From Sphingobacterium detergens (lineage in GTDB: Bacteria; Bacteroidota; Bacteroidia; Sphingobacteriales; Sphingobacteriaceae), in the NCBI RefSeq assembly GCF_003610355.1, contig NZ_RAPY01000001.1, positions 558,001 through 622,000 on the forward strand: a stretch of DNA of 64,000 nt. The letters are read 5' to 3'. Under the pieces are notes generated by a model, which saw nothing but the letters and a program-made list of their open reading frames with translations, had not been told where the DNA came from and did not search any database. This document shows, piece after piece, positions 26,936-35,977 of this stretch. Each line of letters begins with the position of its first letter. The stretch's first letter is position 1. The translations under genes were made by a program, and so were the position numbers.

Positions 26936-26970
26936 AAAGGACTAGGACTGTATGCGCCTGGTCTTTTATT
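26936..26970 (+). terminator. Terminator after glgC
   Basis: AAAGGACTAGG (26936-26946) pairs with CCTGGTCTTTT (26957-26967) using two G-T pairs, 10-base loop, T-run inside the arm. Confidence 0.6.
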
Positions 26971-27004
26971 GAATTGTTTGCCTGATCCGAATTTGCACTA
27001 ACAT

Positions 27005-27094
27005 TTATACAATTCTAGCGCAAGTTGTCATCAATACGATCACACATAGTATCAATAAAACGATGACTGTTGTAGTATAAGGGGTTCTTCTCAT
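27005..27094 (-). CDS. Possible 29-residue membrane peptide
   Basis: Small frame too short for ordinary gene calling: ATG at 27092-27094, TAA at 27005-27007. The product starts MRRTPYTTT (positive N-terminus), has one hydrophobic helix (VIVLLILCVIVLM) and ends TTCARIV. The A/T-rich stretch before the ATG is typical for starts here. It could be a small single-helix membrane protein; codon conservation in relatives is needed to believe it. Confidence 0.35.
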   Translation of the reverse strand: MRRTPYTTTVIVLLILCVIVLMTTCARIV

Positions 27095-27625
27095 GATTTT
27101 TTTTATTTATTACTTATAAATTTAATTTCGCAAAAGTCATGCCCATTATAGTAACCTCAATCCTGCTCGTTGAAACTGTAGTTTTAAATCTACAACCGAT
27201 TGGTTTTATTGATTTTGTGCGAAATATTTAAAATCTATTTAGGCTAGACGGTAGCTTTCAAAAAATACGCATTTTACTCCCTTATTATTTCTTAATAATC
27301 AATATAGTTGTAAAATCTCTATAAGCATCACTGCGGAAAATGCTATTGTCAAAGTATCCTGTGACGATAATTCTAAAATTTCAGTCATGCGATAAGATAA
27401 GATAAGATAAGATAAGATAAGATAAGATAAGATAAGATAAGATAAGATAAGATAAGTTGGTCCGAATTAAAAAAGGAATTCGCTCGGACAAGAGTTGAGA
27501 TTCATAAGTTATTTATACTAATTGGATTGTATAAAATGTTGTTCAAATAATTGCCAAAGACTATTTACAAGGCATGAATTGGTGCGTTTTTTGTTCGGTC
27601 TGACATTTAAAATATTTATATCAAT
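27095..27625. other. Intergenic region containing a GATAA tract
   Basis: 530 bases with 13 tandem GATAA at 27391-27455 and a short bulged inverted repeat just after (GTCCG...CGGAC, 27460-27490). No open frame of note. A TTTG (27593) lies 19 bases before a partial -7 (TATTTATA) near the next gene. Confidence 0.6.
27391..27455. repeat. (GATAA)13 pentanucleotide repeat
   Basis: Thirteen perfect copies of GATAA, 65 bases, ending with a single extra G. Every frame through it meets TAA or has it on the other strand as TTATC, so it is not coding on the + strand. It is 171 bases upstream of the gene at 27626. Copy-number change by slippage is likely. Confidence 0.95.
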
Positions 27626-28210
27626 ATGAAATCTTTTTATTTAGGGATGGCAACATTAAGTGTCGGATTAGCGCTTATGGCGCGTCATAATACTGCTTCT
27701 GGCAATCAACAAGCTGTTCATTCTTTTGGAAACGTGCGGGTTAATTCTGATTCGACAAAAGTCGAGAATCTGGTGAAGGAATTGAAGAAGCTTAAACCTA
27801 TTCCTAAGGCCGATTTCGAAGCAAAGTTTAAAAAAGAGATCAACGGTTTTAAACTGACCGAAGCTCAGGCATTTGAAGACCAAGAAACGGGCTCCTTTGC
27901 CTCGGCCAACTATGCAAAGGATGGGGGGAATATTTATCTCATGATAACAGATGGTGCGGGACCTGGATCGGAGCAGGTGAAAGCTAATTTATTGAATTAT
28001 TTAGAACTGAAAGACATTTATACACCGGAAGACAAGTCAGCAGTTAAAAATTATAAGGGCTGGTTAGTCTCATTTGACTGGAGTATGTTCGAAAATGATG
28101 GCTTGACGAGTATACAATACTTAGAGGGCAATCGTTATGCTGTTGTTGCTTCGGCAAACCAGGTTCCGATAGAAGAACTTGAAAATTTTTTGAACAGTTT
28201 TAGTTTATAA
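27626..28210 (+). CDS. Exported hypothetical protein
   Basis: 194 residues with a signal-like N-terminus (MKSFYLGMATLSVGLALMARHNTA). I do not recognise a family. The mature part is mixed alpha/beta: two lysine-rich helices (about 45-80), then strands with F-A-S-A-N-Y-A-K-D-G-G-N-I-Y-L-M-I-T-D-G-A-G-P-G, and a C-terminal helix (P-I-E-E-L-E-N-F-L-N-S-F). Ends in a strong terminator, so it is a one-gene unit. The GATAA tract lies upstream. Confidence 0.65.
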   Translation: MKSFYLGMATLSVGLALMARHNTASGNQQAVHSFGNVRVNSDSTKVENLVKELKKLKPIPKADFEAKFKKEINGFKLTEAQAFEDQETGSFASANYAKDGGNIYLMITDGAGPGSEQVKANLLNYLELKDIYTPEDKSAVKNYKGWLVSFDWSMFENDGLTSIQYLEGNRYAVVASANQVPIEELENFLNSFSL

Positions 28211-28215
28211 AAATA

Positions 28216-28276
28216 AAACAAAGAGCGCCCTAGCTTATTCCGTAATCCAAGGAATAGGTTGGGGCTCTTTGTTTTT
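28216..28276 (+). terminator. Terminator after the exported protein gene
   Basis: AAACAAAGAGC (28216-28226) pairs with GCTCTTTGTTT (28264-28274), with further pairing of TATTCC/GGAATA inside; T-run follows. Confidence 0.75.
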
Positions 28277-28447
28277 CTGTGAATCATGAAACTTGAAATA
28301 GATTAATAGCAGGAAAAATTATCCGTTTTTTATTTTATTATTTCTTATTTTCGGCACGATATTAATCAGCAGAATAGTTGACGGAAATTGGATGTTTTTC
28401 TTGCTTTTTCGTTGGCTGGCATAGTTATTTCACTTTATAAAACTACA

Positions 28448-29974
28448 ATGTTTAAGCTAAAAAATAATCTAAAGATAACTCAATTCGTGTTATTGATGAG
28501 TGTTCTTAATTTTTTATTTTTCCATCTCCCTTTCTTTTCCTTTGTTTTTAAAAATATTGATTATAAAAGCCTGAATGGCATTGTTCTGGTCCTAAGCTTA
28601 GTGATCTTAATGTTGGTCTTAAACGCCTTTGTACTCTATTTAATATTTTTTCTATCACGTCTAGTTGGCAAAATCTTGCTGATCTTCTTTTTCATCGGCA
28701 GTTCTATCGCGGTTTACTTTATCAATACCTATAGTGTCATCATAGATGAAACGATGGTGGGGAATATCCTCAATACCAATTACGCGGAGTCGAGTAGTTT
28801 TTTCTCGATTAAACTAATTTTATATGTCGTTTTATTGGGTATCCTGCCTAGTATATATATTGCGAAAGTGAAAATAGAGAATGTGAAATTAAAGCGTTTT
28901 CTTATTACTTCTGCGCTCAGCCTATTGTTTATAATCATACTGATTTTTGCGAATGCGAGTAATTGGTTATGGATCGATAAAAATTCAAAGACTTTAGGCG
29001 GGCTAGCGATGCCTTGGTCTTATACGGTAAACTTCACACGTTTTTATATTCATCAGCAGCAGGAAAATAAAAAGGAAATCTTACTTCCTGATGCCAAAAT
29101 AATGGATAACAAAAAGGCCGTTGTTGTTTTGGTAATAGGTGAATCTGCAAGAAGTCAGAATTTTTCGTTATACGGTTATAAGAAAAATACAAATCCCTTA
29201 CTATCCAAGATCCCGAATCTACATCATTTTGAAGCGACCTCCTGTTCCACTTATACAACCGCGGGTGTGAAATGTATTTTGGAACATAAAAATAGCGGGG
29301 ATTTATATGAAATATTACCAAATTATCTGTTCAGGAATGATGTTGATGTTGTCTGGAGAACTTCCAACTGGGGCGAACCTCCGGTCCACATCAAGGATTA
29401 CAAAAAAACAGAACAGCTAACATCGAATTGCCAAGGGGAGGGCTGTAGCTATGATGAGGCTCTTCTGGCGGGATTAAAAGAGCAGATACTAGCCAGTAAA
29501 AAGGATAAAATATTTATTGTGTTACACACAAGTACTAGCCATGGACCGACTTATAGCAAAAAATATCCGGCGCAATTTGAAATGTTTAAGCCTGTTTGTA
29601 ATAGTGTAGAGCTGGGGAAATGTTCTAAGGAGGAACTTGTCAACGCTTATGACAATACAATTGTGTATACAGATTATATTTTAAACCGCTTGATAGAAGA
29701 TTTAAAAGAATTGAAGCAATACCAAAGTGCGATGCTTTTTGTATCTGATCATGGTGAATCTTTAGGTGAAAACAATTTATATATGCATGGACTACCAATG
29801 AGTATCGCACCTAAAGAGCAATATGATATTCCTTTTATCGTTTGGGTTTCTGATCCAGCGAAAGAGCTAAAACCCAATAAAATATTGACCCAGAACCATG
29901 TATTTCACAGTGTTCTGAACTTCTTAAATATACAGAGTCCTATTTATGATGAAAGTATGGACATCTTTAAATAG
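28448..29974 (+). CDS. eptA: Phosphoethanolamine transferase, EptA/MCR-like
   Basis: 508 residues from the ATG at 28448 (MFKLKNNLKITQFVLLM); an upstream TTG (28388) is less likely. Five N-terminal helices (1-190) and a periplasmic sulfatase-fold domain. It transfers phosphoethanolamine from phosphatidylethanolamine to lipid A or another sugar. Zinc and catalytic residues are complete: E232 (I-G-E-S-A-R), the nucleophile T268 (S-C-S-T-Y-T-T-A-G), H365 (T-S-T-S-H-G-P-T-Y), D434-H435 (V-S-D-H-G-E-S). The typical G-E-T is G-E-S. Cysteine pairs fit the family disulfides. No two-component system is adjacent. Confidence 0.88.
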   Translation: MFKLKNNLKITQFVLLMSVLNFLFFHLPFFSFVFKNIDYKSLNGIVLVLSLVILMLVLNAFVLYLIFFLSRLVGKILLIFFFIGSSIAVYFINTYSVIIDETMVGNILNTNYAESSSFFSIKLILYVVLLGILPSIYIAKVKIENVKLKRFLITSALSLLFIIILIFANASNWLWIDKNSKTLGGLAMPWSYTVNFTRFYIHQQQENKKEILLPDAKIMDNKKAVVVLVIGESARSQNFSLYGYKKNTNPLLSKIPNLHHFEATSCSTYTTAGVKCILEHKNSGDLYEILPNYLFRNDVDVVWRTSNWGEPPVHIKDYKKTEQLTSNCQGEGCSYDEALLAGLKEQILASKKDKIFIVLHTSTSHGPTYSKKYPAQFEMFKPVCNSVELGKCSKEELVNAYDNTIVYTDYILNRLIEDLKELKQYQSAMLFVSDHGESLGENNLYMHGLPMSIAPKEQYDIPFIVWVSDPAKELKPNKILTQNHVFHSVLNFLNIQSPIYDESMDIFK

Positions 29975-30018
29975 TATACAGAAACCAATGGGAATCGTTT
30001 ACGAGAGGAGCTGTATAC
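29974..30018. repeat. 8-base inverted repeat at the eptA end
   Basis: GTATACAG (29974-29981) and CTGTATAC (30011-30018), 29-base loop, at the convergent end of eptA and the reductase gene. No T-run; function uncertain. Confidence 0.4.
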
Positions 30019-30024
30019 GGTTGT

Positions 30025-30576
30025 TTATTGGTGAGCGGGTTTGTAATATAGAATTGTAGCACCGCCAGCAAAGGTTTTTGTCTTTAGGTATGTCAGCTGT
30101 ATTTTTCTGTTTATGTTGTTGAACAATGGTAAGCCATTTCCAGCAATAACGGGATGAATACAAATTTGATACTCGTCTATAAGGTCGCTGTTTGTTAATG
30201 CGACAATTAGACTAGGACTACCTATCAAAATATCTTTGCCCGGTAACTGTTTAAGTGCCTGAAGTTCGTCAACGATAGTTCGGTTTGCCAGCCTTGCACT
30301 GTCCCAATCCAGATTTTTTAGTGTTTGCGAAAAGACGACTTTTGGTATCGTGTTCATGACATGCGCAAATTCGTCTGAGGATTTATTACCACTGGAGGTT
30401 GTCAAGAAGGCCCGCCAATATTCCATAAGCTGATAAGTTATTCTACCATATAATATTGTATCAGACTCACGCAATAAGTCTGTATAATGCTGATGAATTT
30501 CATCATCTGGAAGCATTAAAGTATGATCACAAAAGCCGTCTAGGCTCATATTAATCGCTGCAATTACTTTTCTCAT
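30025..30576 (-). CDS. RibD-C / dihydrofolate reductase-like protein
   Basis: 183 residues from the ATG at 30576 (MRKVIAAINMSLDGF); the longer frame to 30666 is not typical. Family marks: I-A-A-I-N-M-S-L-D-G-F at the N-terminus, L-L-Y/I-L-Y-G-R-I-T-Y near 45 (D-T-I-L-Y-G-R), K-V-V-F-S-Q-T-L near 88, and G-K-D-I-L-I-G-S-P-S near 118. Stand-alone YwjB/YyaP-like proteins bind NADPH but lack a firm role in folate or riboflavin synthesis. Drug-resistance use has not been shown. Confidence 0.8.
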   Translation of the reverse strand: MRKVIAAINMSLDGFCDHTLMLPDDEIHQHYTDLLRESDTILYGRITYQLMEYWRAFLTTSSGNKSSDEFAHVMNTIPKVVFSQTLKNLDWDSARLANRTIVDELQALKQLPGKDILIGSPSLIVALTNSDLIDEYQICIHPVIAGNGLPLFNNINRKIQLTYLKTKTFAGGATILYYKPAHQ

Positions 30577-30711
30577 AGCGCGCATAATATTTCTATGCAT
30601 TGAATTTACGAAAAAGTAAGGGACGGTTGACCTTAGAGAGAAAATAATAGGAGCTACTAAACTCATTACTGAAGATTGAGATAGACAGGCTCTTTATGAG
30701 AAATTGGGGGG

Positions 30712-31296
30712 CTATTCGTCTATAATAGTTAAGTTACTGATTACTTCGAAAGTTGACACATGGTAATCATCTCCAAAAAATAATCCATTGATATAATGTT
30801 GGATTGGGTAAAAAAGGTCTATCGGAATGCCTTTATAGAAGGTTTTGAAATCGTTTGGAATAGAGTAAGCATGACTATATTTTCCTTTGCCAAGACTGAT
30901 ACCGCCTATTTTTTTTAGGTAGCCAGTTATTTTGTGTTTAGAGGAATTTGAAAACTCTTCACTTGTTTCCAGGAAATAATCCTGAATATAAAAATTTCTT
31001 ATATTTTTCAATTTGATCGGGGAGCTTTTATCCAGCTTGATTCTCCGGGAATAGGATATATCGGTTAAAATGCAGGTTGCCTTCTGAACCGTTGAGACAT
31101 CAATAAAATAATCTCCATCGACCAATAGATGTTTACTATCTTTATAGATACCTAGGATCATCTCGTTGATTTCTCTATCGGAATAATCCATTATATTTGA
31201 AGATCTACCAAACTTTTCGAATTGCAGTCCGCTATCTTTGACATTTTTCCTGATTTTATTTAGCTCATATTGCTGAAAAGTCCTTATTTTTTCCAT
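30712..31296 (-). CDS. Hypothetical protein
   Basis: 194 residues, no signal peptide or membrane helix. I do not recognise a family. The N-terminal 60 residues are charged and helical (Q-Y-E-L-N-K-I-R-K-N-V-K); the rest reads as alternating strands with many aromatic and Asn/Lys residues. It lies 135 bases upstream of the RibD-like gene on the same strand. AT-rich codon use, similar to its intergenic flanks, could mean recent gain. Function open. Confidence 0.55.
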   Translation of the reverse strand: MEKIRTFQQYELNKIRKNVKDSGLQFEKFGRSSNIMDYSDREINEMILGIYKDSKHLLVDGDYFIDVSTVQKATCILTDISYSRRIKLDKSSPIKLKNIRNFYIQDYFLETSEEFSNSSKHKITGYLKKIGGISLGKGKYSHAYSIPNDFKTFYKGIPIDLFYPIQHYINGLFFGDDYHVSTFEVISNLTIIDE

Positions 31297-31462
31297 ATCC
31301 GTTGCTCGTTATATTTAGCACTTTAAAGATAATTTTAAAACTTTGCTTTCAACCGCTTTACAGGCATCTAATTGCAATTTGAATCGAATCTAATTTAACA
31401 GTACGCTAACGCTTAGGTAACAAGTTAAGTCTTCAAAGGAGAAATGTATCGTTTTTTGGAAT

Positions 31463-31503
31463 GCAGAACCTGAGATCGAACAGTAGCCAAACGCAGGTTC
31501 TGC
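31463..31503. repeat. 10-base inverted repeat downstream of the phosphoesterase
   Basis: GCAGAACCTG (31463-31472) and CAGGTTCTGC (31494-31503), perfect, 21-base loop, directly after the stop codon of the minus-strand gene at 31506. The T-run is on the wrong side for a classic terminator, but it may protect the mRNA end. Confidence 0.5.
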
Positions 31504-31505
31504 TA

Positions 31506-32399
31506 TTAAAAATCAAATTTTCTGGAGGTCATACGACCCTGACCTTTCAGGTTTATTCGGTTGGGGAATAGTTCCAAAACCCCATAAGCATTTTCATTGC
31601 TGGTTTCGATCATCCCCTCAAGTGTAATCATGGGAATCCCTTTATAGTTAGCGAAGTTACCGGGATGATGATGCCCTGAGATAACAGCTTTCACACGAGG
31701 ATATTTTTCGATTGCTGCCAATATATCCCTATTGTTGAGTGTTTCAAGTCCGTTTTCTGGAAATAAGGGATGATGAGAAAAGATGATCACATTCTTAGCC
31801 TCTTTTTCTGCTTTTTTTAGCTGTTTTTCCATCCATGCAAGTTGTTGTCTGCTGATGCCACCATTCCATGGCTGTGTATTTTTCCGTGCCTCGAATTTTA
31901 GCTGGTTATTTAATGCTTGCCAAGCAGCGCGCTTAGCTGAAGCCTCTGATGTTGCGTATTCGCTGAGTTCATTGGTGTTGAGGAGAATAAATAACCAATG
32001 ACCTTTTTCTACGGTATAGTAGGGGGCGGACATGCGATAGGCCTTGTAGAGTGTGGCACCGTTTTTCACATCGACATAATCATGGTTGCCCAGTAAATTG
32101 TAAACTGGTGCCTTGAGTTTGTCCAGATGCTGCAAGGCTGGAGTCAAATCTTTTGCACCTACATCGACTAAATCTCCTACCATCACCGTAAAATCCACGC
32201 CAGCTGCATTTATTGCTGTCGTTGCTGAATCTAATTTGGAAAGTGAATTGCGGTAAAATCGACTTCCTTTGGTGTCCTGATCAGCATATTGTGGGTCTGC
32301 AATTAAACCTATTTTCAATGGAGTGTTCTTTTGTTGGCTAATGCTCTTACCATGTAAGAGGACAAATAAAAGGGAGAAAACTATAATTTTAATTTTCAT
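31506..32399 (-). CDS. Secreted metallophosphoesterase, ADPRibase-Mn-like
   Basis: 297 residues with a signal peptide (MKIKIIVFSLLFVLLHGKSIS). Calcineurin-like fold with metal motifs in order: I-A-D-P-Q-Y near 35, G-D-L-V-D near 74, G-N-H-D-Y near 105, F-S-H-H-P-L near 207 and S-G-H-H-H near 241. D-P-Q in place of D-x-H matches the Mn-dependent ADP-ribose/CDP-alcohol diphosphatase group, which cuts nucleotide diphospho-compounds. Export suggests nucleotide scavenging in the periplasm. Confidence 0.82.
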   Translation of the reverse strand: MKIKIIVFSLLFVLLHGKSISQQKNTPLKIGLIADPQYADQDTKGSRFYRNSLSKLDSATTAINAAGVDFTVMVGDLVDVGAKDLTPALQHLDKLKAPVYNLLGNHDYVDVKNGATLYKAYRMSAPYYTVEKGHWLFILLNTNELSEYATSEASAKRAAWQALNNQLKFEARKNTQPWNGGISRQQLAWMEKQLKKAEKEAKNVIIFSHHPLFPENGLETLNNRDILAAIEKYPRVKAVISGHHHPGNFANYKGIPMITLEGMIETSNENAYGVLELFPNRINLKGQGRMTSRKFDF

Positions 32400-32593
32400 T
32401 CTGGGTAATTTTAGATTTTGAATGCCATCGGGCTCGAAAACAAACCGACGAGGCTACCGATTTTAATTTTGGTTCTATTAGCTCAATCGCTGGTCCATAC
32501 AAACATACATGATTTTTTGACGTTTAAAAGCTGAAATTAATAGCAATCGATTGCATAAAATTCAGAAAACCAAAATGCTACACCGGATATATG

Positions 32594-34144
32594 TTATTTA
32601 GATGCTGGTATTTGTTCGTCATAATTTCGCATGATATAATAGAAATACGCAATCATTTTCATATAGTTTTCGATACTGATATATTCATTGGTACTGTGCA
32701 TGCTCTGCTGTTCGGAATGATTGATTTTGATTGGCATAAATCGGTAGATATTCTTGCTGAGTTCTTGGTATTTGACGGCATCTGTACCGCCAACGGTCAG
32801 GTATGGTGTGACAATAAGATCTGGGTATAACTTTCGGATGGAGGCTTCCATCATCTGATAGGCTTTTGTATCACTAGGAGATACATTGGAGGCCTCCCGG
32901 GCATTATCAACCTGTTCTATTTCGACATCAAAACCCGCTGTTGCTTTCTTAACGTGTGCTTGGACTTCCTGAATTGTATTTTCAGGCAATAGTCTAAAAT
33001 TGACAACAAATTCGACTTCTGGAGACAGCACGTTGGGGGCATCGCTACCTTTCATCATCGTCAGTGCTGTCGTGCTGCGTACCAAGGCGTTGGTCGAATG
33101 ATTTTTGGTCAACTGGGCAAGTAGCATAGGTTCCATCAACCATCTATTTGCTATTGCAAAGCGCGAAACAAAAGGCATTGAACCGCCTATCTGTTGGAAA
33201 AAACGCTGAATAAGTGGACTTATCATCGGTTTCATCTGCTGCTCTTCGAGCCGCTGCATGATCACCGCAGCTTTGCCCATGGCCGTTTCAGACGGTGGCA
33301 TTGAAGAATGTCCTCCTAAGCCTTTAACTTTGACCTTTAAAGATAGGAAGCCCTTTTCGGCACAGCCAATTAATGCGACATCTGAATGTATTCCTTTAAC
33401 AGATCCTTTCTCGAGAATGAGTCCACCTTCATCGTAGACAGCTTCAAATCGAAGTCCCTTACGCTTGAAATCTGCAGCAATTTTGCTTGCCCCAAGTTCG
33501 CCACCTACTTCCTCATCAAAGCCAAATGCCAGGTAGATATCACGTTCAGGTCTTTCCTTATCCAGCAGTATTTTCTGCATGGCTTCGAGTAATGAAAAGA
33601 GCATTCCTTTCATATCCAATGTTCCACGCCCGTAAATCCGTCCATCGGCTACTGCACCCGAAAAAGGGGCATAATTCCAATCTTCTGCTATTGTGGAAAC
33701 TGGAGGGAGCGGCTTATCTGAAGGAAGGAAAACATGTTCGGATTTGTTTTTAATTTCAGCTGAACCCGGAGGAACAACATCATAATGGGACAAAAATAGG
33801 AGTGGCAATAAATTGCTATTGCTACCTTTAAGTTTAAAAACTAAACCATAGGAATGCACGGTATAGATCTCCAGTTGTTGGTGAATAAGCGGATAACTTG
33901 CTGCGATATACTGTTTAAAAGTATCAAAAGGGGCGTAGGCAAATAAATTAGGATCCCCATTGGAAACGGATGGTATCTTAATTCCCCCCGCTAATCGGGA
34001 TAAGATGCTATCATTGCTTATGGGCTGGAATGCTTGTGCATCGGATTTTTTTATCTTGGCAAAAGGGAAGAGCAATGTGTTGATCACTAAACCAATAAAA
34101 ATCACAATCAGCAATAGCAATAGTACCAAAAGTAGCTTCTTCAT
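32594..34144 (-). CDS. M20 family peptidase (PM20D1/CPS1-like)
   Basis: 516 residues. One N-terminal helix (MKKLLLVLLLLLIVIFIGLVI) anchors a zinc carboxypeptidase. Metal residues: H in L-F-L-S-H-Y-D-V-V-P-P near 119, D in G-R-G-T-L-D-M-K-G near 177, the base and ligand E-E in F-G-F-D-E-E-V-G-G near 211, D near 240 (V-Y-D-E-G-G) and H in K-I-N-H-S-E. A lid (dimerisation) domain with G-G-H-S-S-M-P-P is in the middle. The closest known types are yeast Gly-X carboxypeptidase and mammalian PM20D1 (N-acyl amino acids). Confidence 0.85.
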   Translation of the reverse strand: MKKLLLVLLLLLIVIFIGLVINTLLFPFAKIKKSDAQAFQPISNDSILSRLAGGIKIPSVSNGDPNLFAYAPFDTFKQYIAASYPLIHQQLEIYTVHSYGLVFKLKGSNSNLLPLLFLSHYDVVPPGSAEIKNKSEHVFLPSDKPLPPVSTIAEDWNYAPFSGAVADGRIYGRGTLDMKGMLFSLLEAMQKILLDKERPERDIYLAFGFDEEVGGELGASKIAADFKRKGLRFEAVYDEGGLILEKGSVKGIHSDVALIGCAEKGFLSLKVKVKGLGGHSSMPPSETAMGKAAVIMQRLEEQQMKPMISPLIQRFFQQIGGSMPFVSRFAIANRWLMEPMLLAQLTKNHSTNALVRSTTALTMMKGSDAPNVLSPEVEFVVNFRLLPENTIQEVQAHVKKATAGFDVEIEQVDNAREASNVSPSDTKAYQMMEASIRKLYPDLIVTPYLTVGGTDAVKYQELSKNIYRFMPIKINHSEQQSMHSTNEYISIENYMKMIAYFYYIMRNYDEQIPASK

Positions 34145-34285
34145 AACAGCGTTGTTTGTAGTGGAACGTTTATATCAATACCATCTCAAATAGAGACCTA
34201 CGGATAAAAACATCATACTGTCCACTTTGTTTTAGCTTGAGACTTGGAGCCAGAATCAACCGTCGCAAATGTTATTTAAAAATTA

Positions 34286-35380
34286 TCAAATCAAGTCAAA
34301 CTCCATTTCCGATGTTTCCCTGCCATTGACAATAATGGAAATTTTATGTTTACCGATATAGAATTTTCTGGTGGTGATTACTTTAAATGATTGCCTGCGT
34401 TCAATCCGATTTTTTTCAGCGGATAGATAGATCTTCTCGCTAATTTTAAAGACTTTACGGGACATTAAACCATTTGATTTTTGATAATATAATCCATACT
34501 CCAGGCGGAGTGGTTTGGATTGCGCATGTGTATTTTCGATCTGGAATGAAAAAAAGACATATTCACCAACTTTTACATACGGTGTCGCAATGTGTAGATC
34601 GGAAACCTCAAAATCTGTTCCCTCCAAGCCATAGTAGTGTAAAATCTCTGGATGCCCCTGTTTAAGTAGTGTGCGGCAGCCATGTTTAATGATTCCATCC
34701 GTATTTTTACTGATCCCTTTCCAATTTTTCGCAATGGCCAGCAAAATATCGGGGTGATCTTTGGAGATATCGTTTAAATTGTTGGCGACACTTCTTCTTA
34801 CAGTTTCCGACACATCATTTTTTAGTAAATCCAAAATAGGCAAAATAGGGCTCGGATCTTTCTTCAGAAAGGGGATAGCCATAGCCCATGGTAGCCGTGG
34901 ACGAATACCTTCGCTTGCCAAACGGCGAACTTGTGCATTCGGGCTTCGTGCCCATTGTTCCATTATGCTGATCATCTGCCCTTTATATTTGATAATAAAA
35001 GGGCGAACAGCAAATTCACAAGTGATGAACTGTGTAATTATTTCAAGGGATTGCACGGCGGTTTCAAAATGCTCAACACCATACGTTTCGATGTAGTCGG
35101 GGAATATAACATATTCAAGTCCACCGGGATACCCTGCCGCAATTAAATTCTCAACAACTTGGGTGATTAAGGCGATTGCTTCGGGAAAATTGGATGGCAT
35201 AAATTCGTGCAAGGTTTGTGTGGTATGTTTGGTCCTTTGCTTCCATTCCATAGTGTTGAAATCAGGGCTAAAGATTCTCGTAATAAATTGCTCTTTATTG
35301 AAATCGGGATTTACCTGACTAAACTGATCTGCAATGTGTTGATAGAAATTGAGCGAATAGATATCTTTGATAAGACTCAT
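34286..35380 (-). CDS. alkC: AlkC-type DNA glycosylase with Ig-like domain
   Basis: 364 residues from the ATG at 35380 (MSLIKDIYSLNFYQHIAD), which aligns with AlkC starts. HEAT-like repeats fill about 1-255: M-E-W-K-Q-R-T-K-H near 65, V-R-R-L-A-S-E-G-I-R-P-R-L-P-W-A near 150, E-T-V-R-R-S-V-A-N-N-L-N-D-I near 187. The C-terminal 100 residues are beta-rich, matching the Ig-like DNA-binding domain described for some AlkC proteins. AlkC removes N3-alkylated purines without flipping bases. Same strand as, and 12 bases after the marR stop, so co-transcription with marR upstream is likely. Confidence 0.85.
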   Translation of the reverse strand: MSLIKDIYSLNFYQHIADQFSQVNPDFNKEQFITRIFSPDFNTMEWKQRTKHTTQTLHEFMPSNFPEAIALITQVVENLIAAGYPGGLEYVIFPDYIETYGVEHFETAVQSLEIITQFITCEFAVRPFIIKYKGQMISIMEQWARSPNAQVRRLASEGIRPRLPWAMAIPFLKKDPSPILPILDLLKNDVSETVRRSVANNLNDISKDHPDILLAIAKNWKGISKNTDGIIKHGCRTLLKQGHPEILHYYGLEGTDFEVSDLHIATPYVKVGEYVFFSFQIENTHAQSKPLRLEYGLYYQKSNGLMSRKVFKISEKIYLSAEKNRIERRQSFKVITTRKFYIGKHKISIIVNGRETSEMEFDLI

Positions 35381-35539
35381 AAATATTGTATATAGTTCAA
35401 ATATATATTTAAAACAAGATGTGGCCACAAATTGACCAAAATTCCATCGTGCCAAGTTGTTCGTTAGAGACAAAACTAGAGGATAGAACTGACAACTGTT
35501 TGTCACTAGCCAAATATGTTGAATCACAAATAAACAGTA

Positions 35540-35962
35540 TTAATCTTTTACCTGTTGCATAAGCTTATGAAGAAGTACAGTAAGTGTCTTTAATTCATCC
35601 TTTGTCAAGGAGCGTGAGGCTTTTTTTGCAATACTTTCCCTAAAGTTTTCCGAGTTATCAATGATATATCGACCTTCATCAGTCAGGGACAGATCAAAAA
35701 ATCTACGATCTCTTGTCGATTGCTGTTGCTTGATAAGCCTGTTTTCGGTCAAAAATTTAAGCTGCTTGGAAATAGCCGCCTGGCTGATCTGGAAGGCTTC
35801 AGCAATCTGTTTACCGGTAACCTGATGACCTCTATAAATATATTCCATGATATTGTAATGTGTAGCCGTCACCCCATGTATATTTCCTCGGTTCATATTG
35901 GCTAGTATAAAACACTGTAGGTCGGTAAAGACCTGATAAAAATCAGTTTCGCTCTTATTCAT
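35540..35962 (-). CDS. MarR-family regulator
   Basis: 140 residues, winged-helix MarR fold: recognition region G-K-Q-I-A-E-A-F-Q-I-S-Q-A-A-I-S-K-Q-L near 50 and wing R-D-R-R-F-F-D-L-S-L-T-D-E-G near 83. Divergent from the UvrA-like gene with 69 bases between starts, in which each promoter carries a TTAAC-N3-GTTAA palindrome. The intergenic step to alkC downstream is about 160 bases to its ATG. Ligand unknown; DNA-damaging drugs are a natural guess. Confidence 0.88.
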   Translation of the reverse strand: MNKSETDFYQVFTDLQCFILANMNRGNIHGVTATHYNIMEYIYRGHQVTGKQIAEAFQISQAAISKQLKFLTENRLIKQQQSTRDRRFFDLSLTDEGRYIIDNSENFRESIAKKASRSLTKDELKTLTVLLHKLMQQVKD

Positions 35963-35977
35963 AAAACAATAGTTTAG

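Noticed and set aside
27391..27455. CRISPR-like array
   Set aside because: Five-base units with no spacers; a simple sequence repeat.
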